Positions 42,272 through 51,976 of a DNA stretch of 64,000 nt are shown here, piece after piece. The DNA is from Epithemia pelagica (taxonomy: Eukaryota > Bacillariophyta > Bacillariophyceae > Surirellales > Surirellaceae). The notes below the pieces were generated by a model, which did not search any database, was not told where the DNA came from, and saw only the letters and a program-made list of their open reading frames with translations. The stretch spans positions 930,001-994,000 of the forward strand of contig OX337239.1 in assembly GCA_946965045.2 (NCBI GenBank), written 5' to 3'. Every line of letters begins with the position of its first letter. Positions within the stretch are counted from its first letter, which is position 1. The position numbers and the translations under genes were made by a program.

Positions 42272-42509
42272 TTCGGTTTTCTCGCCTTGTCGGCCGTGCC
42301 ATCCACCTCATCCGTTCTGCCATGACGTTTGTGTGGGGAGGAACTCCGGATTCTTCTCCTTCTGTGGGGTCGTCAGGTGAGTCCAGTGTTGTTGGCAGTG
42401 TGACGGGGGGGGGGGGAACCTTTGTTCGGGTTCTCTCTTCGGGGTAGTTTGGTTTGATCAGTCTTGATTCGAGACTGTGTGTCGGGGTTATGTGGGCGCT
42501 GGGCAGCGC

Positions 42510-44711
42510 ATGTGTGTCCGTTCGGATTGTCAAATCGCTTCGCATTCCCTCCGGAAGCATGACTGGAGTTCGCTTTTCGGGGATGAGACGTCTGGTGTCT
42601 TTATCCGTGGGTCAAGCGGAACATCATCCTCCGAAGCGTTGGGCACGGTGTTTTGTTCACCGGTTCTCCCAGGTTCTTGCATGCAAGGAGTGGACTGGGA
42701 TGAAATGGAGTTAAGCCCTAGAACCTTGGAAAGTTGGCAGGCTACGTTTTCTACGTTACGCAAGGCCGCCTCCGCGTCGGGTGAAGGCGTGGATCCTACG
42801 ATGGCGGTACTGGTGATGGCCACTACCAAGACAGAAGTTGATTTCACGATGACCCCAGCACGCAAGAAGCGTGCTCACCAGTCAACGGTGGAGGTAGAAA
42901 CGGTGACTAGTGACGATGAAGCGTTAGAGGATGACACTCCAAGAACTCCAAAGATGAAGCGGGTGGATATGCCATGGAAGGATGTTCCTATGGATATCGG
43001 AACAACCCAGCCTACCCCTACCATAAAGGTACTTCAAGGAGGTGTGTGGAGTAATCTAGTTGAAAATGTGAATGTTTTGAAAGATGACTTCACCAGAGAG
43101 TCCATGGATCATCGTGTTCTGGAGGAGGATATGGAAGAGCAGTTCGAGAAGGTGCAGGTGAAGATATCGGTGCTGCGTGAGTTGCTTGGAGTGCGGCCGG
43201 ACCATTTCGGTACTCGGTCAGCATTTCAGCTGTTGGAGACATGCATGGCCACCGCGGCGACTCTCGAGGAAGCAGTGAGGAAGCAACAGGACAAGAAGCC
43301 GCCACCTGCCATGTTGGATCAAGGCTTGCGAGAAAAGGTGAATGGGCTCGAGCAACGGTTGATTGGGATGATGGGTAGGCTTCATGAAACGGTCAAGGGC
43401 GAATTGGAAGCTTTCTTATCGGACACCACAAGTGATTTTCGCACTCAATTTGTGGATCCAACGTTAGCGTTGCTTACGAGATCCTCCTCAAGCAATCGTG
43501 ATCCGGGAGGCAAGTGGGCGGACTTGTTGGATCAAATTCAGAAGAGGGTTGATGCATTGGAGCGGGTGGCCACTGTGTCTCAACAAGGAAAACCACAGGT
43601 GCATTCCACGAGTGGTGCAGGAGGTGCTGGACTCTTCTCATGGTCGACGACAGGAAATTCGTCGCACGCGGGAGGGACGTCTCGTTCGGCATCGAATCAA
43701 GTGGGAGTTGGAGTACGGTTTTCAGACCAGCAAGGAGTTGATGAGCTGGATGACAAGATTCAAAGGCTGATGGAAAAAATGAGCACGATGCGTGCCGAAC
43801 TCAAGGATCTGCAGGACCAGGCGGATACTGAGGCGATCACCATTGGGTCGATAGTGTTCCCATCTCGAAGTGTGTGCGTGACTTGGTTGGCTTTGCATAA
43901 TGCGACAGCCGACCCTCATGTGTTTGTTGACGCGGTATCGTTGCTATCGTTGGCAACTTCGGACGCGAGCTTGGACGAAGAGAAGGCAGCGAATCAACGA
44001 GCGACCACGGCAAAGGTTCGCGATAAAACGCCATATCACACTGCGTACATAGCGTCTTTCAATTTGGAGGTACCGCCGCTTTTAGGAAAGGGCTCGGATC
44101 ACTCAATGACCACCAACTCTCGTGCTCTGGGAGGAGTCCCCAAGTTTGAGGATTTTCATCCTCCGTCGGGACGAGAAGGAATTCATCAACGAATACTGGA
44201 CCACGTGAAGGATGGATCATTGACGTTGCAGCAGGCTATTGGTGAATTGTTTACGTTTGGTACCGAGCCTTCAAGTGTGGCGCGCGAAATGCTTTTGTTG
44301 AGTAAAACCTTTTGGGACGAGCTTTGCCACTGGATGGTGCGCTATCATGCGCAGGTCCAGGCGGAAAGCGAGGCAAGCGAGCAAGAAGTGTGGATACTCA
44401 TATCCCACTGTGTCCGTGCCGTGTTAAAGAGTCTCCGAGAGGCGAGATCGCCGGGCAGAGCATCCAACACTCCGGGTGGGATGCTGTGGGGAACCTTGAG
44501 GGCGCATGAAATCATGAAGCAATATTGCGATGCTGACTTTAGCGGCCATCCCAAGATAGCGCTCATATTGCATGAGCATCTTATCCGTTTCAGTACACCA
44601 CGATCCAAGTTCGAGAGTCTCCAGACGCAAATGAATGAACGCTTTGAGAAGCTGCAACGTGCTGTTAACCAGGCTGTAACGTCCGCAAACAAGTCCTCCA
44701 AGAAAGGCTGA
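42510..44711 (+). CDS. Retroelement 2 gag-like protein
   Basis: About 733 residues from the ATG at 42510; a later ATG near 42681 is also possible. Mostly helical, with coiled-coil stretches (DQIQKRVDALERVATV; DDKIQRLMEKMSTMRAELKDLQDQ) and no enzyme motif. The position before RT suits Gag. It ends at TGA 44709-44711, after which the same frame continues as the next ORF. Confidence 0.65.
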   Translation: MCVRSDCQIASHSLRKHDWSSLFGDETSGVFIRGSSGTSSSEALGTVFCSPVLPGSCMQGVDWDEMELSPRTLESWQATFSTLRKAASASGEGVDPTMAVLVMATTKTEVDFTMTPARKKRAHQSTVEVETVTSDDEALEDDTPRTPKMKRVDMPWKDVPMDIGTTQPTPTIKVLQGGVWSNLVENVNVLKDDFTRESMDHRVLEEDMEEQFEKVQVKISVLRELLGVRPDHFGTRSAFQLLETCMATAATLEEAVRKQQDKKPPPAMLDQGLREKVNGLEQRLIGMMGRLHETVKGELEAFLSDTTSDFRTQFVDPTLALLTRSSSSNRDPGGKWADLLDQIQKRVDALERVATVSQQGKPQVHSTSGAGGAGLFSWSTTGNSSHAGGTSRSASNQVGVGVRFSDQQGVDELDDKIQRLMEKMSTMRAELKDLQDQADTEAITIGSIVFPSRSVCVTWLALHNATADPHVFVDAVSLLSLATSDASLDEEKAANQRATTAKVRDKTPYHTAYIASFNLEVPPLLGKGSDHSMTTNSRALGGVPKFEDFHPPSGREGIHQRILDHVKDGSLTLQQAIGELFTFGTEPSSVAREMLLLSKTFWDELCHWMVRYHAQVQAESEASEQEVWILISHCVRAVLKSLREARSPGRASNTPGGMLWGTLRAHEIMKQYCDADFSGHPKIALILHEHLIRFSTPRSKFESLQTQMNERFEKLQRAVNQAVTSANKSSKKG

Positions 44712-46037
44712 CACGTGAGTTATGAGAGTGTTGGAGAGAGCATGAGAAAGCGGAGAGTCAGTTTGGGCGATACAACAGAAAAACAACAACGCGAAAAGAA
44801 GCAGCGATTAGCGAGCCACGAGCATACTAAGGAATATTTAGATAAGACCATTGAAGACGAAGCGAATGATGGGGTGGCAGAGCGGTTGCTGTCACGTCTT
44901 AGAGTAGGAAGGGGAAAGTGGCGAATTGGGGTGATGAGTGTTGGGACACCTTATTGGTTCTGGGCGTTGGCGTCATTGGGCGAGGTGAGATGGCTTGACG
45001 TCCAGGAAAAGGAATCGCTGAAGGAAGAAACAGGAGCGAGTGATTGGATAGGAAAGGCGATAGAGCCAAGGAAGGTGCAAACCAAGAATAGAGGTTTAAA
45101 ACGTCGCCGATTCATGAAGACAGAGATCGAGGACTGGAGCAGGAGGGAACAAGTAGACCTCATATTCTTTGACAAGGGTTTGTCGCCAGGGCCGTCCCAT
45201 CCGGTGTGGTCCATGAATGGGGTGCGAATGGTCTTTTGGATAGGGGGACGAAAGAACTGTGGGCCGTCACAGTCAGAGGATGGGTGGAGATGCGGTGTGA
45301 TGAAGCTGAGTCACGACGAATTGGGAGGAGTCTCAGACATCGATTCATGGATTCATGTGGCCGAAAGAACCAGTGGCCGCTTTGTTGGATCGGGGAATCA
45401 AATGGCAGAGCTCCCTTTATTCGTTGATTGTTGGGCCAATTACTTAGAAAAGGGACTGGAACACACGACGTTTCGAGGAGTGGTGGATCCCACAATTCTT
45501 GGGAAGGCATGCTCTTTCGAACAGCTTAGAGATCAGAAGGAACGACCTCTCGTGGAAAGGAAAGTGCGCTGGAAGATGGACGTGAATCGGGATCATCATC
45601 TCCCTAGTGTATTTGGGAGCACGGGCCATGTTACAAGAAGGATAGCTGCACGAGAACTGGCTGTTGTGTTGGATTTCCCAGCGGAGCTTCACAAGAGGGG
45701 GAGTGAGCAAGAGCTACGAAAATGGGTAGGAGAGATTAGAGTGCCATTCAAGAGTCGTGTGCAAGTGGTGCGCTCGATTATTGGATGGATGGAGAATATA
45801 GAGGAGGAAGGCAGGGTGTTAGAGAAGGCATCAGCAGAGGAAGTTGAGAACGACGCGAACCCGCGGCAAGATGATTCACGTTCATCCGAATGCATGACAG
45901 AGCACGGTGAATTATTCACCGCTCTTGACAATGAGGGTGGAGGTTCGTTGAATTCAGAGGAGCGACGAGAAGATCGAAATTTGAAGGCGACGAAGTCGGA
46001 TGACGCGGTCATTCCCACCTTTCTGTGGGACGATTGA
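44712..46037 (+). CDS. Retroelement 2 ORF of unknown function, possibly methyltransferase-derived
   Basis: About 440 codons in the same frame as gag. The N-terminal 60 residues are basic and charged. Then comes GKWRIGVMSVGTPYWFWALASLG followed by an acidic turn, VDLIFFDKGLSPGPSHPVW, and near the end TRRIAARELAVVLDFPAEL. The last motif recalls the end of C5-cytosine methyltransferases (RRLTPRE-type followed by FP). I see no certain SAM-binding or catalytic PC motif, so this is a weak suggestion. DIRS elements are known to carry methyltransferase domains, but after RT rather than before it. It ends at TGA 46035-46037. Confidence 0.45.
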   Translation, partial: HVSYESVGESMRKRRVSLGDTTEKQQREKKQRLASHEHTKEYLDKTIEDEANDGVAERLLSRLRVGRGKWRIGVMSVGTPYWFWALASLGEVRWLDVQEKESLKEETGASDWIGKAIEPRKVQTKNRGLKRRRFMKTEIEDWSRREQVDLIFFDKGLSPGPSHPVWSMNGVRMVFWIGGRKNCGPSQSEDGWRCGVMKLSHDELGGVSDIDSWIHVAERTSGRFVGSGNQMAELPLFVDCWANYLEKGLEHTTFRGVVDPTILGKACSFEQLRDQKERPLVERKVRWKMDVNRDHHLPSVFGSTGHVTRRIAARELAVVLDFPAELHKRGSEQELRKWVGEIRVPFKSRVQVVRSIIGWMENIEEEGRVLEKASAEEVENDANPRQDDSRSSECMTEHGELFTALDNEGGGSLNSEERREDRNLKATKSDDAVIPTFLWDD

Positions 46038-46327
46038 ATCTGTTCTCATTTTGGTTTTGTTGAGGTAGCCGAAAGAACGCGAGCAATCAAGGCCTTGAAT
46101 GTCATCCGAAAGGGTGCTTTAAGATATTGGCAGAGATTGGTCAGCCGGGATTTTTGGCATTGGTGGCGACATTATCGGTTTGAAGATGATGAGGAGCGAG
46201 AGAGGTCCAGGAAGGCAGGGATCAGTGCAGTGACGCATGTAGCCTTGTCCTCCTGGTGGGACTGGGATCACGGCTCTTCTCCTTTCTTTTGGAGGATGCC
46301 GTGTCAAGAATGGATGGTGGATATGCG
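46038..46327 (+). pseudogene. Retroelement 2 RT polyprotein, 5' fragment
   Basis: The same frame as the preceding ORF after TGA 46035. Trp- and basic-rich (RYWQRL, DFWHWWRHYR). It is cut at 46327 by the copia element, and the frame resumes exactly at 54561 once the insert and one copy of the 5-bp duplication are discounted. Confidence 0.65.
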
Positions 46328-47093
46328 TAGTAGAACTCTCACCGAAAATCATCGGTTAGGTTCGGCACCTCATCGGCTAGTCGAGTCCCGTGGCTTCAAA
46401 CATCACCTACATCACCTACATCCACACTACATACCTAGCTTCGCGCTAGCTCAACCTATATTTCGGTCGCATATACCAAAAAGTGAGAACAGATTGACGA
46501 ACGTGCTATCAAGAATCAACTTTGGTCTTGATATCCCATCAACGGATGATCATCCGTTGAACATCCGAGCCTGACCTATGCCCTAAGCGTGCGCGCCCAA
46601 ATTTGTCAAGGTGCGCGCAAGAACTATCCGAGCGTGGCGATCATGTATCCGACCCAACGGTCTAAGTACACAAGGCACGAATCACGATCACGCGAGACCA
46701 TATCATCGTTCCCACTATTTCAAGATTGCAAACAAGGACGCGCCAACAAAACTACATATACCAACTTTAGCCAAGAATCGTTGAGGCTGTATATGATATA
46801 CAAGCACATATACATGTTATATACCTCACATACATCAACTCCAACCATTCCAGACCTATCACCGCCAAGAACCTATTTCACACGATCGACAACAAGAATG
46901 GAAATCTCACACACCAAACCTAGTAGTAAGCTCACAATCATTAACATTACCATATCATCACGTCTTCAGTGTCCTGACTATCCCTACGATAGAACCCTTG
47001 GGTTTCCTTTGTTCTCTGACCCGTGGAGAACCTTGGTATCAGTTGGTAATCGATTGTGGCTCTTCTAGAGCGTGTACTGACGGAATTCTACTA
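46328..47093 (+). repeat. 5' LTR of the copia element
   Basis: 766 bp. Holds a perfect 22-bp palindrome centred on GATGATCATC at 46539-46560, TATATA-rich promoter-like sequence near 46787-46825, and a TTGGTATCAG stretch near 47034 that resembles a copia primer-binding site although it lies inside the LTR. Confidence 0.95.
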
Positions 47094-47132
47094 GATTAAC
47101 AGTCTCACCTGTCTCATTTCCCCGAAGTTTTC

Positions 47133-47912
47133 ATGTCCAGTGACTCCAATACTCCTGTCTGTCGGATCTACAACGCTTTCCAGCAGAGTGGTGACCCAAC
47201 ACAGCAGATTGCCGTCCACCCTGGCGAATTCCTCATCGAGACGCCCTCTAACTCCCCGGAGAAGGCTAGCGCGCCTAATCCGTTCCAGACTCCCGATCAA
47301 GTCGTCCCTCCGCCGTCCGACCCGAATCGCCCGCCGAACACCCTTGCACGCCGACCGAGTACACCTCCTCGCCCGAACCCAACTCGCACCCGACGTACGA
47401 GCCGTCTCATCAACGCGCACCTCCGTTACTTCCGCGAGCCATCCGAGTATCAGAGCGACCCGGACCACATCCGTTCGACGCTCGAACACGAGGTCTCGTT
47501 CGAGTCCGTCCAACCCGTCGTCGACCTAGAGGATATCCAACGACTCCTAGACTTGTTATACCAATCTCCAAGCTACCGATACATAGCGACGACCCTATCG
47601 ACCACCCCATCAGGCTGCCTTCGGGTACGCTTCCTTACTTTCCAGCGTCCGGTCAATTACTTCCATACCATTTGGGTCGTGAACAAGACTAACCAACCTC
47701 TTCCTACCTTGACTACCCGTCTCGACGACTACGTTGGTTTCATCCACGTTATCAAGTTGCACCAGGACTTCCGTGCCACTATCTTCCCCCTACTCACCCA
47801 ACCAGTGAACCACCTAGTTGAGGACCACAACGGCAACGAAGAAGCTACCTCTGTTACTGAGTCTCCGATTCAACTTGATTACCACAACGAGCCCAGAAGT
47901 GACCACGTTTAA
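47133..47912 (+). CDS. Copia element: extra ORF upstream of gag, function unknown
   Basis: 259 residues from the ATG at 47133. The N-terminal ~90 residues are Pro/Ser/Thr/Arg-rich (PPRPNPTRTRRTSR); the C-terminal half looks folded, with LEDIQRLLDLLYQSPSYRYIATTL and a beta-like stretch. It lies between the 5' LTR and gag, where copia elements normally have only leader sequence. It has no zinc finger or enzyme motif. The start is GC-rich (47210-47520) compared with the AT-richer gag that follows, which suggests a separate origin. Confidence 0.55.
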   Translation: MSSDSNTPVCRIYNAFQQSGDPTQQIAVHPGEFLIETPSNSPEKASAPNPFQTPDQVVPPPSDPNRPPNTLARRPSTPPRPNPTRTRRTSRLINAHLRYFREPSEYQSDPDHIRSTLEHEVSFESVQPVVDLEDIQRLLDLLYQSPSYRYIATTLSTTPSGCLRVRFLTFQRPVNYFHTIWVVNKTNQPLPTLTTRLDDYVGFIHVIKLHQDFRATIFPLLTQPVNHLVEDHNGNEEATSVTESPIQLDYHNEPRSDHV

Positions 47913-47961
47913 GTAATTTTAAGTAGTTTTCACACCAAACCAGAGACAAAACCGAGTTCCG

Positions 47962-48051
47962 CACATCCGGGTTACCTTTCGGACATCACATCACACGTGG
48001 ACATACGTGGCACATCCGGGTTTGCAAGGCACACCACACATCCGGGTTACA
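47962..48051 (+). repeat. Three spaced copies of CACATCCGGGTT in the copia leader
   Basis: Copies near 47962, 48011 and 48038, between the extra ORF and gag. Their placement in the leader suggests a bound RNA or DNA motif such as a packaging signal or enhancer; this is inference. Confidence 0.75.
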
Positions 48052-48125
48052 AGTTATAACTAAAGTTTTCGACTAAGACATCACAGGACACATATCAACA
48101 TATCTTATCACCAAGTCAAGCAATC

Positions 48126-49124
48126 ATGGAACCAACTACACCGACCACACCAGAGATCAACACCAATCAAAGTATATCTGATCAAGAAGTCTTTGATCAT
48201 ATTACTCAGGTGTTGTTCAACTTTTCCAAGGAAAGGGTCGATGTACTCGTGAAATGGATGCACCATCATGCTTTTGATGATATCCTTAGTATCATTGAAC
48301 ATATGGCAATTGACCCTGAGAAGAACATGGATAGTATGACAAAATACAAGTCAGGAAAACAAATGCACGACCTACATGTCAATACAAGCCAGCAGATCAA
48401 GTTGCTTGCCCATTGGTTCCGACAAACAAGTATCGACATTCAGGGTATACCTTCCAAGGCAACCTGGATGAATCTGACCAAGGCAGAATTTGATCTATGG
48501 AGGATAAACACTGACTTTCGCTCCGGAAGCCCTATCAATGACCCAGTATCACCTATGAAATCTCCATCCCATTCGACGTCACCCAAATCGTTTAGTACTA
48601 CTTCTGCTGCATCACAGTCCCAACTGGACCTAACCGCATTCAAGAAGGGAACCAAGCGTGACGCTATGGCATATGAAACATTCAAGGATGAACGATACTA
48701 CGACACGTTCTGGAGGACTTTCAAGACCACAGCAAAAGCCCAAGGTTTATCTAATGTTCTTGACTTCCGATACAAGCCGCCGACGAATGATACGTATGCA
48801 ACAGAACTTTTCCAAGAGCAACAAATCTTCCTATACTCCGTCCTTGTGCGCATCATCCAGACTGATCAAGGAAGAGCTTATGTTCGCGAACATGAACATG
48901 ATGAAGACGCACGAGCAGTGTTACAGAAGCTTCACACATTGCATACGAAGTCAGACTTAGCGAAACGAGAGGTCTTACGTTTACCAATTACATCTCCAAC
49001 CTTCGCCTCGATGATACATGGCGTGGATCATCACGTCAATTTCTGCTTCATTTCCAAGACAAACTACGTTTACTCGATAACCTTGTTGATCTCTCTGATC
49101 GCATACCTGATCACACCAGGATGA
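48126..49124 (+). CDS. Copia element Gag, N-terminal part; frame lost near 48900-48977
   Basis: Starts at the ATG at 48126. The diatom-copia Gag core LTAFKKGTKRDAMAYETFKDERYYDTFW is clear near residues 168-195. After about codon 280 the frame turns into unlikely sequence. A frame shifted by -1 instead carries the expected Gag continuation (RLDDTWRGSSRQFLLHFQDK, near 49004-49063), so the real product is interrupted here. Either one base has been lost or gained, or the element shifts frame on translation; I see no classic slippery heptamer. Confidence 0.75.
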   Translation: MEPTTPTTPEINTNQSISDQEVFDHITQVLFNFSKERVDVLVKWMHHHAFDDILSIIEHMAIDPEKNMDSMTKYKSGKQMHDLHVNTSQQIKLLAHWFRQTSIDIQGIPSKATWMNLTKAEFDLWRINTDFRSGSPINDPVSPMKSPSHSTSPKSFSTTSAASQSQLDLTAFKKGTKRDAMAYETFKDERYYDTFWRTFKTTAKAQGLSNVLDFRYKPPTNDTYATELFQEQQIFLYSVLVRIIQTDQGRAYVREHEHDEDARAVLQKLHTLHTKSDLAKREVLRLPITSPTFASMIHGVDHHVNFCFISKTNYVYSITLLISLIAYLITPG

Positions 49125-51976
49125 CGTTTCTTATGCAAGCTGTCGAGAAGGTACCTGACCTTCGCAGAGTTAAAATCTTGGACAACGTCGTCAACACGAA
49201 GTCCGGAGCAAAGTCTTTATGTTATCAGTCGTACTTCTCCATTTTGATGGACGCAGCATATGACCATGATCAAGTCACGCAATCTTCTGCAACTGGTCGT
49301 CGTCGTAGTGTCAAGCAACACGAGCAACACGAAACACAACGTGATATTGAGGGATCCCTTCAGGAAGACGATGCATATCAGATAAACAATACCAATGTCC
49401 AAGATGATAACACGGCATCTCCAAAAGCCAGTCTTCCTCGTGACCTATGGTTTAAACTTCCTGAGGATGCTCGCAAGATGATTGTTGAGTATAACAAGAA
49501 CGTGCAAGCTTCTACTCCGAGTCCAAGAAAAGTACAGCAACACTCCCTTGACATTGATCCTGAACCTGATCCTGACCCTGGTCAAGATGTTTTCGATGAC
49601 CTGGACAACCCCACATATCTGCAGGATGATTCCGATCCAGCCACCCATCTCATCCATCAAGCAATGACGTCAACCGACCTCAATCACCCAGCTTCTGATT
49701 TGTCTAATGTTCTATCCAATGCCGCATCTAAGACGAGTAAGAAAGTTAGTTTCAAACAGAATGAGCACAAGCAGAAGGTCCACATGACTCAATATATGTT
49801 CTCTCGAAAGTCGACTTATACTGGGAATCAACTCATTGATCGTGGTGCCAATGGTGGTTTAGCCGGAGCTGATATGCGTATCCTTTCCAAGACAGGTCGT
49901 AACATCACGATTGTGGGAATCGACAACCATGAACTTACTGGTCTCCCCATTGTCACTTGTGCTGCCAAGTTTGAAACTAATGATGGACCAATCGTTGGTA
50001 TCTTCAACGAATATGCATACTATGGAAAAGGACAGTCTATACATGCGCCTTGTCAATTGGAACATTATGGGCTATCTGTGGATGAACGTTCTGTCAAGGT
50101 GGATGGAAAGCAACGTATCACTACCCTTGATGGACGTGCTTTACCTCTGTGTATCAAGGATGGACTTGCCTTTATCCACTCATTAGGTATCCCTTCTGAT
50201 GATGACATGGACCGATTGCCGCAAATCATCTTTACTTCGCCATCTACTTGGGACCCCTCTGTTCTTGACCATACTCATTCAGATCCACAGCATGATGCTT
50301 CTACTACATGGCATCAGGTTGCGACCGACGGCAGTATGGCACGTTATCCATATGACACGTATGGGGAGTACACTGATCGTGTTGTCTGCAATCTCAATCT
50401 TCTCCTTGACCTTCCTTATGACCACGGACCCGACAACACCACATATTTCTCTATCTATGCTGATGCTAATGGTGAAGACCCAACCCTTCAACATGCATCT
50501 GTCCATCGTCGTTATGTGGAAGAACATGATTGGAAACAATTTCATCCCTTCTTTGGTTGGCAATCCGAGGAAGTTATTGCCGATACTTTCAAGCATACTA
50601 CACGACATGCTAATGTGATTTTTGACTGTGACACTCTCAAGAAACATTTCAAGGCACGCAACCCTATCCTGAATCTACCACGTCGTCATGAACCCGTTGC
50701 TACCGATTCGATCTTTTCTGATACACCTGCTGTTGATCATGGTGGAAAGGTGGCTCAAATTTTTGTTGGCCGCGATACTCTTGTCACTGATATTTACGGT
50801 ATCAAGTCTACCAAGCAATTTGTGAACACTCTTCAAGACAATATACGCATGCGAGGTGTTATGGAGACACTCATTAGTGATGGGGGCTCATCTCTCATTT
50901 CCCATAAGGTTAAGGATATCCTTCGCACCTTGCTCATCGGGGAGTATCGCTCTGAACCATACCACCAGCATCAGAACAAAGCCGAGAATCGTTATCAGAC
51001 CGTTAAACGAATGACGAACGCTATCATGAATGCAACTGGATGCCCGGCCAATGTTTGGTTACTTTGCCTTGAATATGTCTGTGACTTATTGAATCATTCT
51101 TCTTCACATGCACACTCTGGACGTACTCCTATTGAGGCTCTCACCGGTCACCCTCCCGACATTTCGCACCTCCTGTTCTTTCCCTTCTGGGATGAAGTCT
51201 ACTATCGTGTTGACCCCTCCGAACCGTCGTCTGGTCCCTACCCTTCTTCGACCGATGAGAAACTTGGCCATTGGGTTGGTTTTGCTCACAACGTTGGTGA
51301 TGCTTTTACATGGAAGATTTTGTCTGCTGACAACCATATCCTCTACCGTTCCGCTGTTCGCCGTGTCGCTTCCACTACACCCAACCTTCGTGTGGATCGA
51401 CCTTCAGGGGAGACGTCTCCGAAAGATGACACTGATAAGCAGGCTGACACTGTCTTCATTCGCAGTAAAAGTGAAGATCCATCCAAACCAATGCCTACAA
51501 TCGATTACAAAGACATGATAGGACGCACTTTCCTATGCGACACTGAAGAAAATGGGGAGCGTCATCGAGCACGCGTTGTCAAACGAGTTGTAGATCTTAA
51601 TGAAGAATCACTCAAGCAAGAAGAACGCATCAAGTACATCTACCGCAAGACAACTTCTGACGTTGATGAAATGATCTCTTATAACCAGTTGATGGAGTAT
51701 ATTGAGAGGGACAATCAAGCGCAGACCTCGGGAGATAATTTGTTCCGTTTCAGGGATGTTATTGCACATCAAGGCCCACTGTCTTCAACCGACCCGGATT
51801 ATAAGGGGAGTAAGTATAACTTGCTTGTGGATTGGGAAACTGGGGAGACAACCTATGAACCACTCTCCCTTATTGCCAACGACGACCCAATCACCGTTGC
51901 CATATATGGAAAAAAAGCATGGGCTCCTCAACGAACCAGGATGGAAACACCTGAAACGCTACGTCAAGACGAGTAA
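48977..51976 (+). CDS. Copia element Gag C-terminus, protease and integrase
   Basis: An open frame entered from gag by a -1 shift. Gag C-terminus, then protease (QLIDRGANGG near 49833: the Asp is followed by Arg-Gly-Ala rather than the usual Ser/Thr-Gly, as I recall for diatom CoDi elements), a pre-integrase His region (near 50500-50620), and the integrase core with Asp residues in VATDSIFSD and LISDGGSS and the Glu in NKAENRYQ. It ends at TAA 51974-51976. The true frame leaves near the A7 run at 51910-51916, where the RT frame takes over. Confidence 0.85.
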   Translation, partial: TFTNYISNLRLDDTWRGSSRQFLLHFQDKLRLLDNLVDLSDRIPDHTRMTFLMQAVEKVPDLRRVKILDNVVNTKSGAKSLCYQSYFSILMDAAYDHDQVTQSSATGRRRSVKQHEQHETQRDIEGSLQEDDAYQINNTNVQDDNTASPKASLPRDLWFKLPEDARKMIVEYNKNVQASTPSPRKVQQHSLDIDPEPDPDPGQDVFDDLDNPTYLQDDSDPATHLIHQAMTSTDLNHPASDLSNVLSNAASKTSKKVSFKQNEHKQKVHMTQYMFSRKSTYTGNQLIDRGANGGLAGADMRILSKTGRNITIVGIDNHELTGLPIVTCAAKFETNDGPIVGIFNEYAYYGKGQSIHAPCQLEHYGLSVDERSVKVDGKQRITTLDGRALPLCIKDGLAFIHSLGIPSDDDMDRLPQIIFTSPSTWDPSVLDHTHSDPQHDASTTWHQVATDGSMARYPYDTYGEYTDRVVCNLNLLLDLPYDHGPDNTTYFSIYADANGEDPTLQHASVHRRYVEEHDWKQFHPFFGWQSEEVIADTFKHTTRHANVIFDCDTLKKHFKARNPILNLPRRHEPVATDSIFSDTPAVDHGGKVAQIFVGRDTLVTDIYGIKSTKQFVNTLQDNIRMRGVMETLISDGGSSLISHKVKDILRTLLIGEYRSEPYHQHQNKAENRYQTVKRMTNAIMNATGCPANVWLLCLEYVCDLLNHSSSHAHSGRTPIEALTGHPPDISHLLFFPFWDEVYYRVDPSEPSSGPYPSSTDEKLGHWVGFAHNVGDAFTWKILSADNHILYRSAVRRVASTTPNLRVDRPSGETSPKDDTDKQADTVFIRSKSEDPSKPMPTIDYKDMIGRTFLCDTEENGERHRARVVKRVVDLNEESLKQEERIKYIYRKTTSDVDEMISYNQLMEYIERDNQAQTSGDNLFRFRDVIAHQGPLSSTDPDYKGSKYNLLVDWETGETTYEPLSLIANDDPITVAIYGKKAWAPQRTRMETPETLRQDE

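Noticed and set aside
41947-42447. Open frame of about 166 codons across the start of retroelement 2
   Set aside because: It runs through the non-coding A1 repeat and has no recognisable content.
46589-47068. 159-codon frame present twice (also 54051-54530)
   Set aside because: It lies wholly inside the copia LTRs; duplication reflects the LTR pair, and the sequence has no protein-like features.
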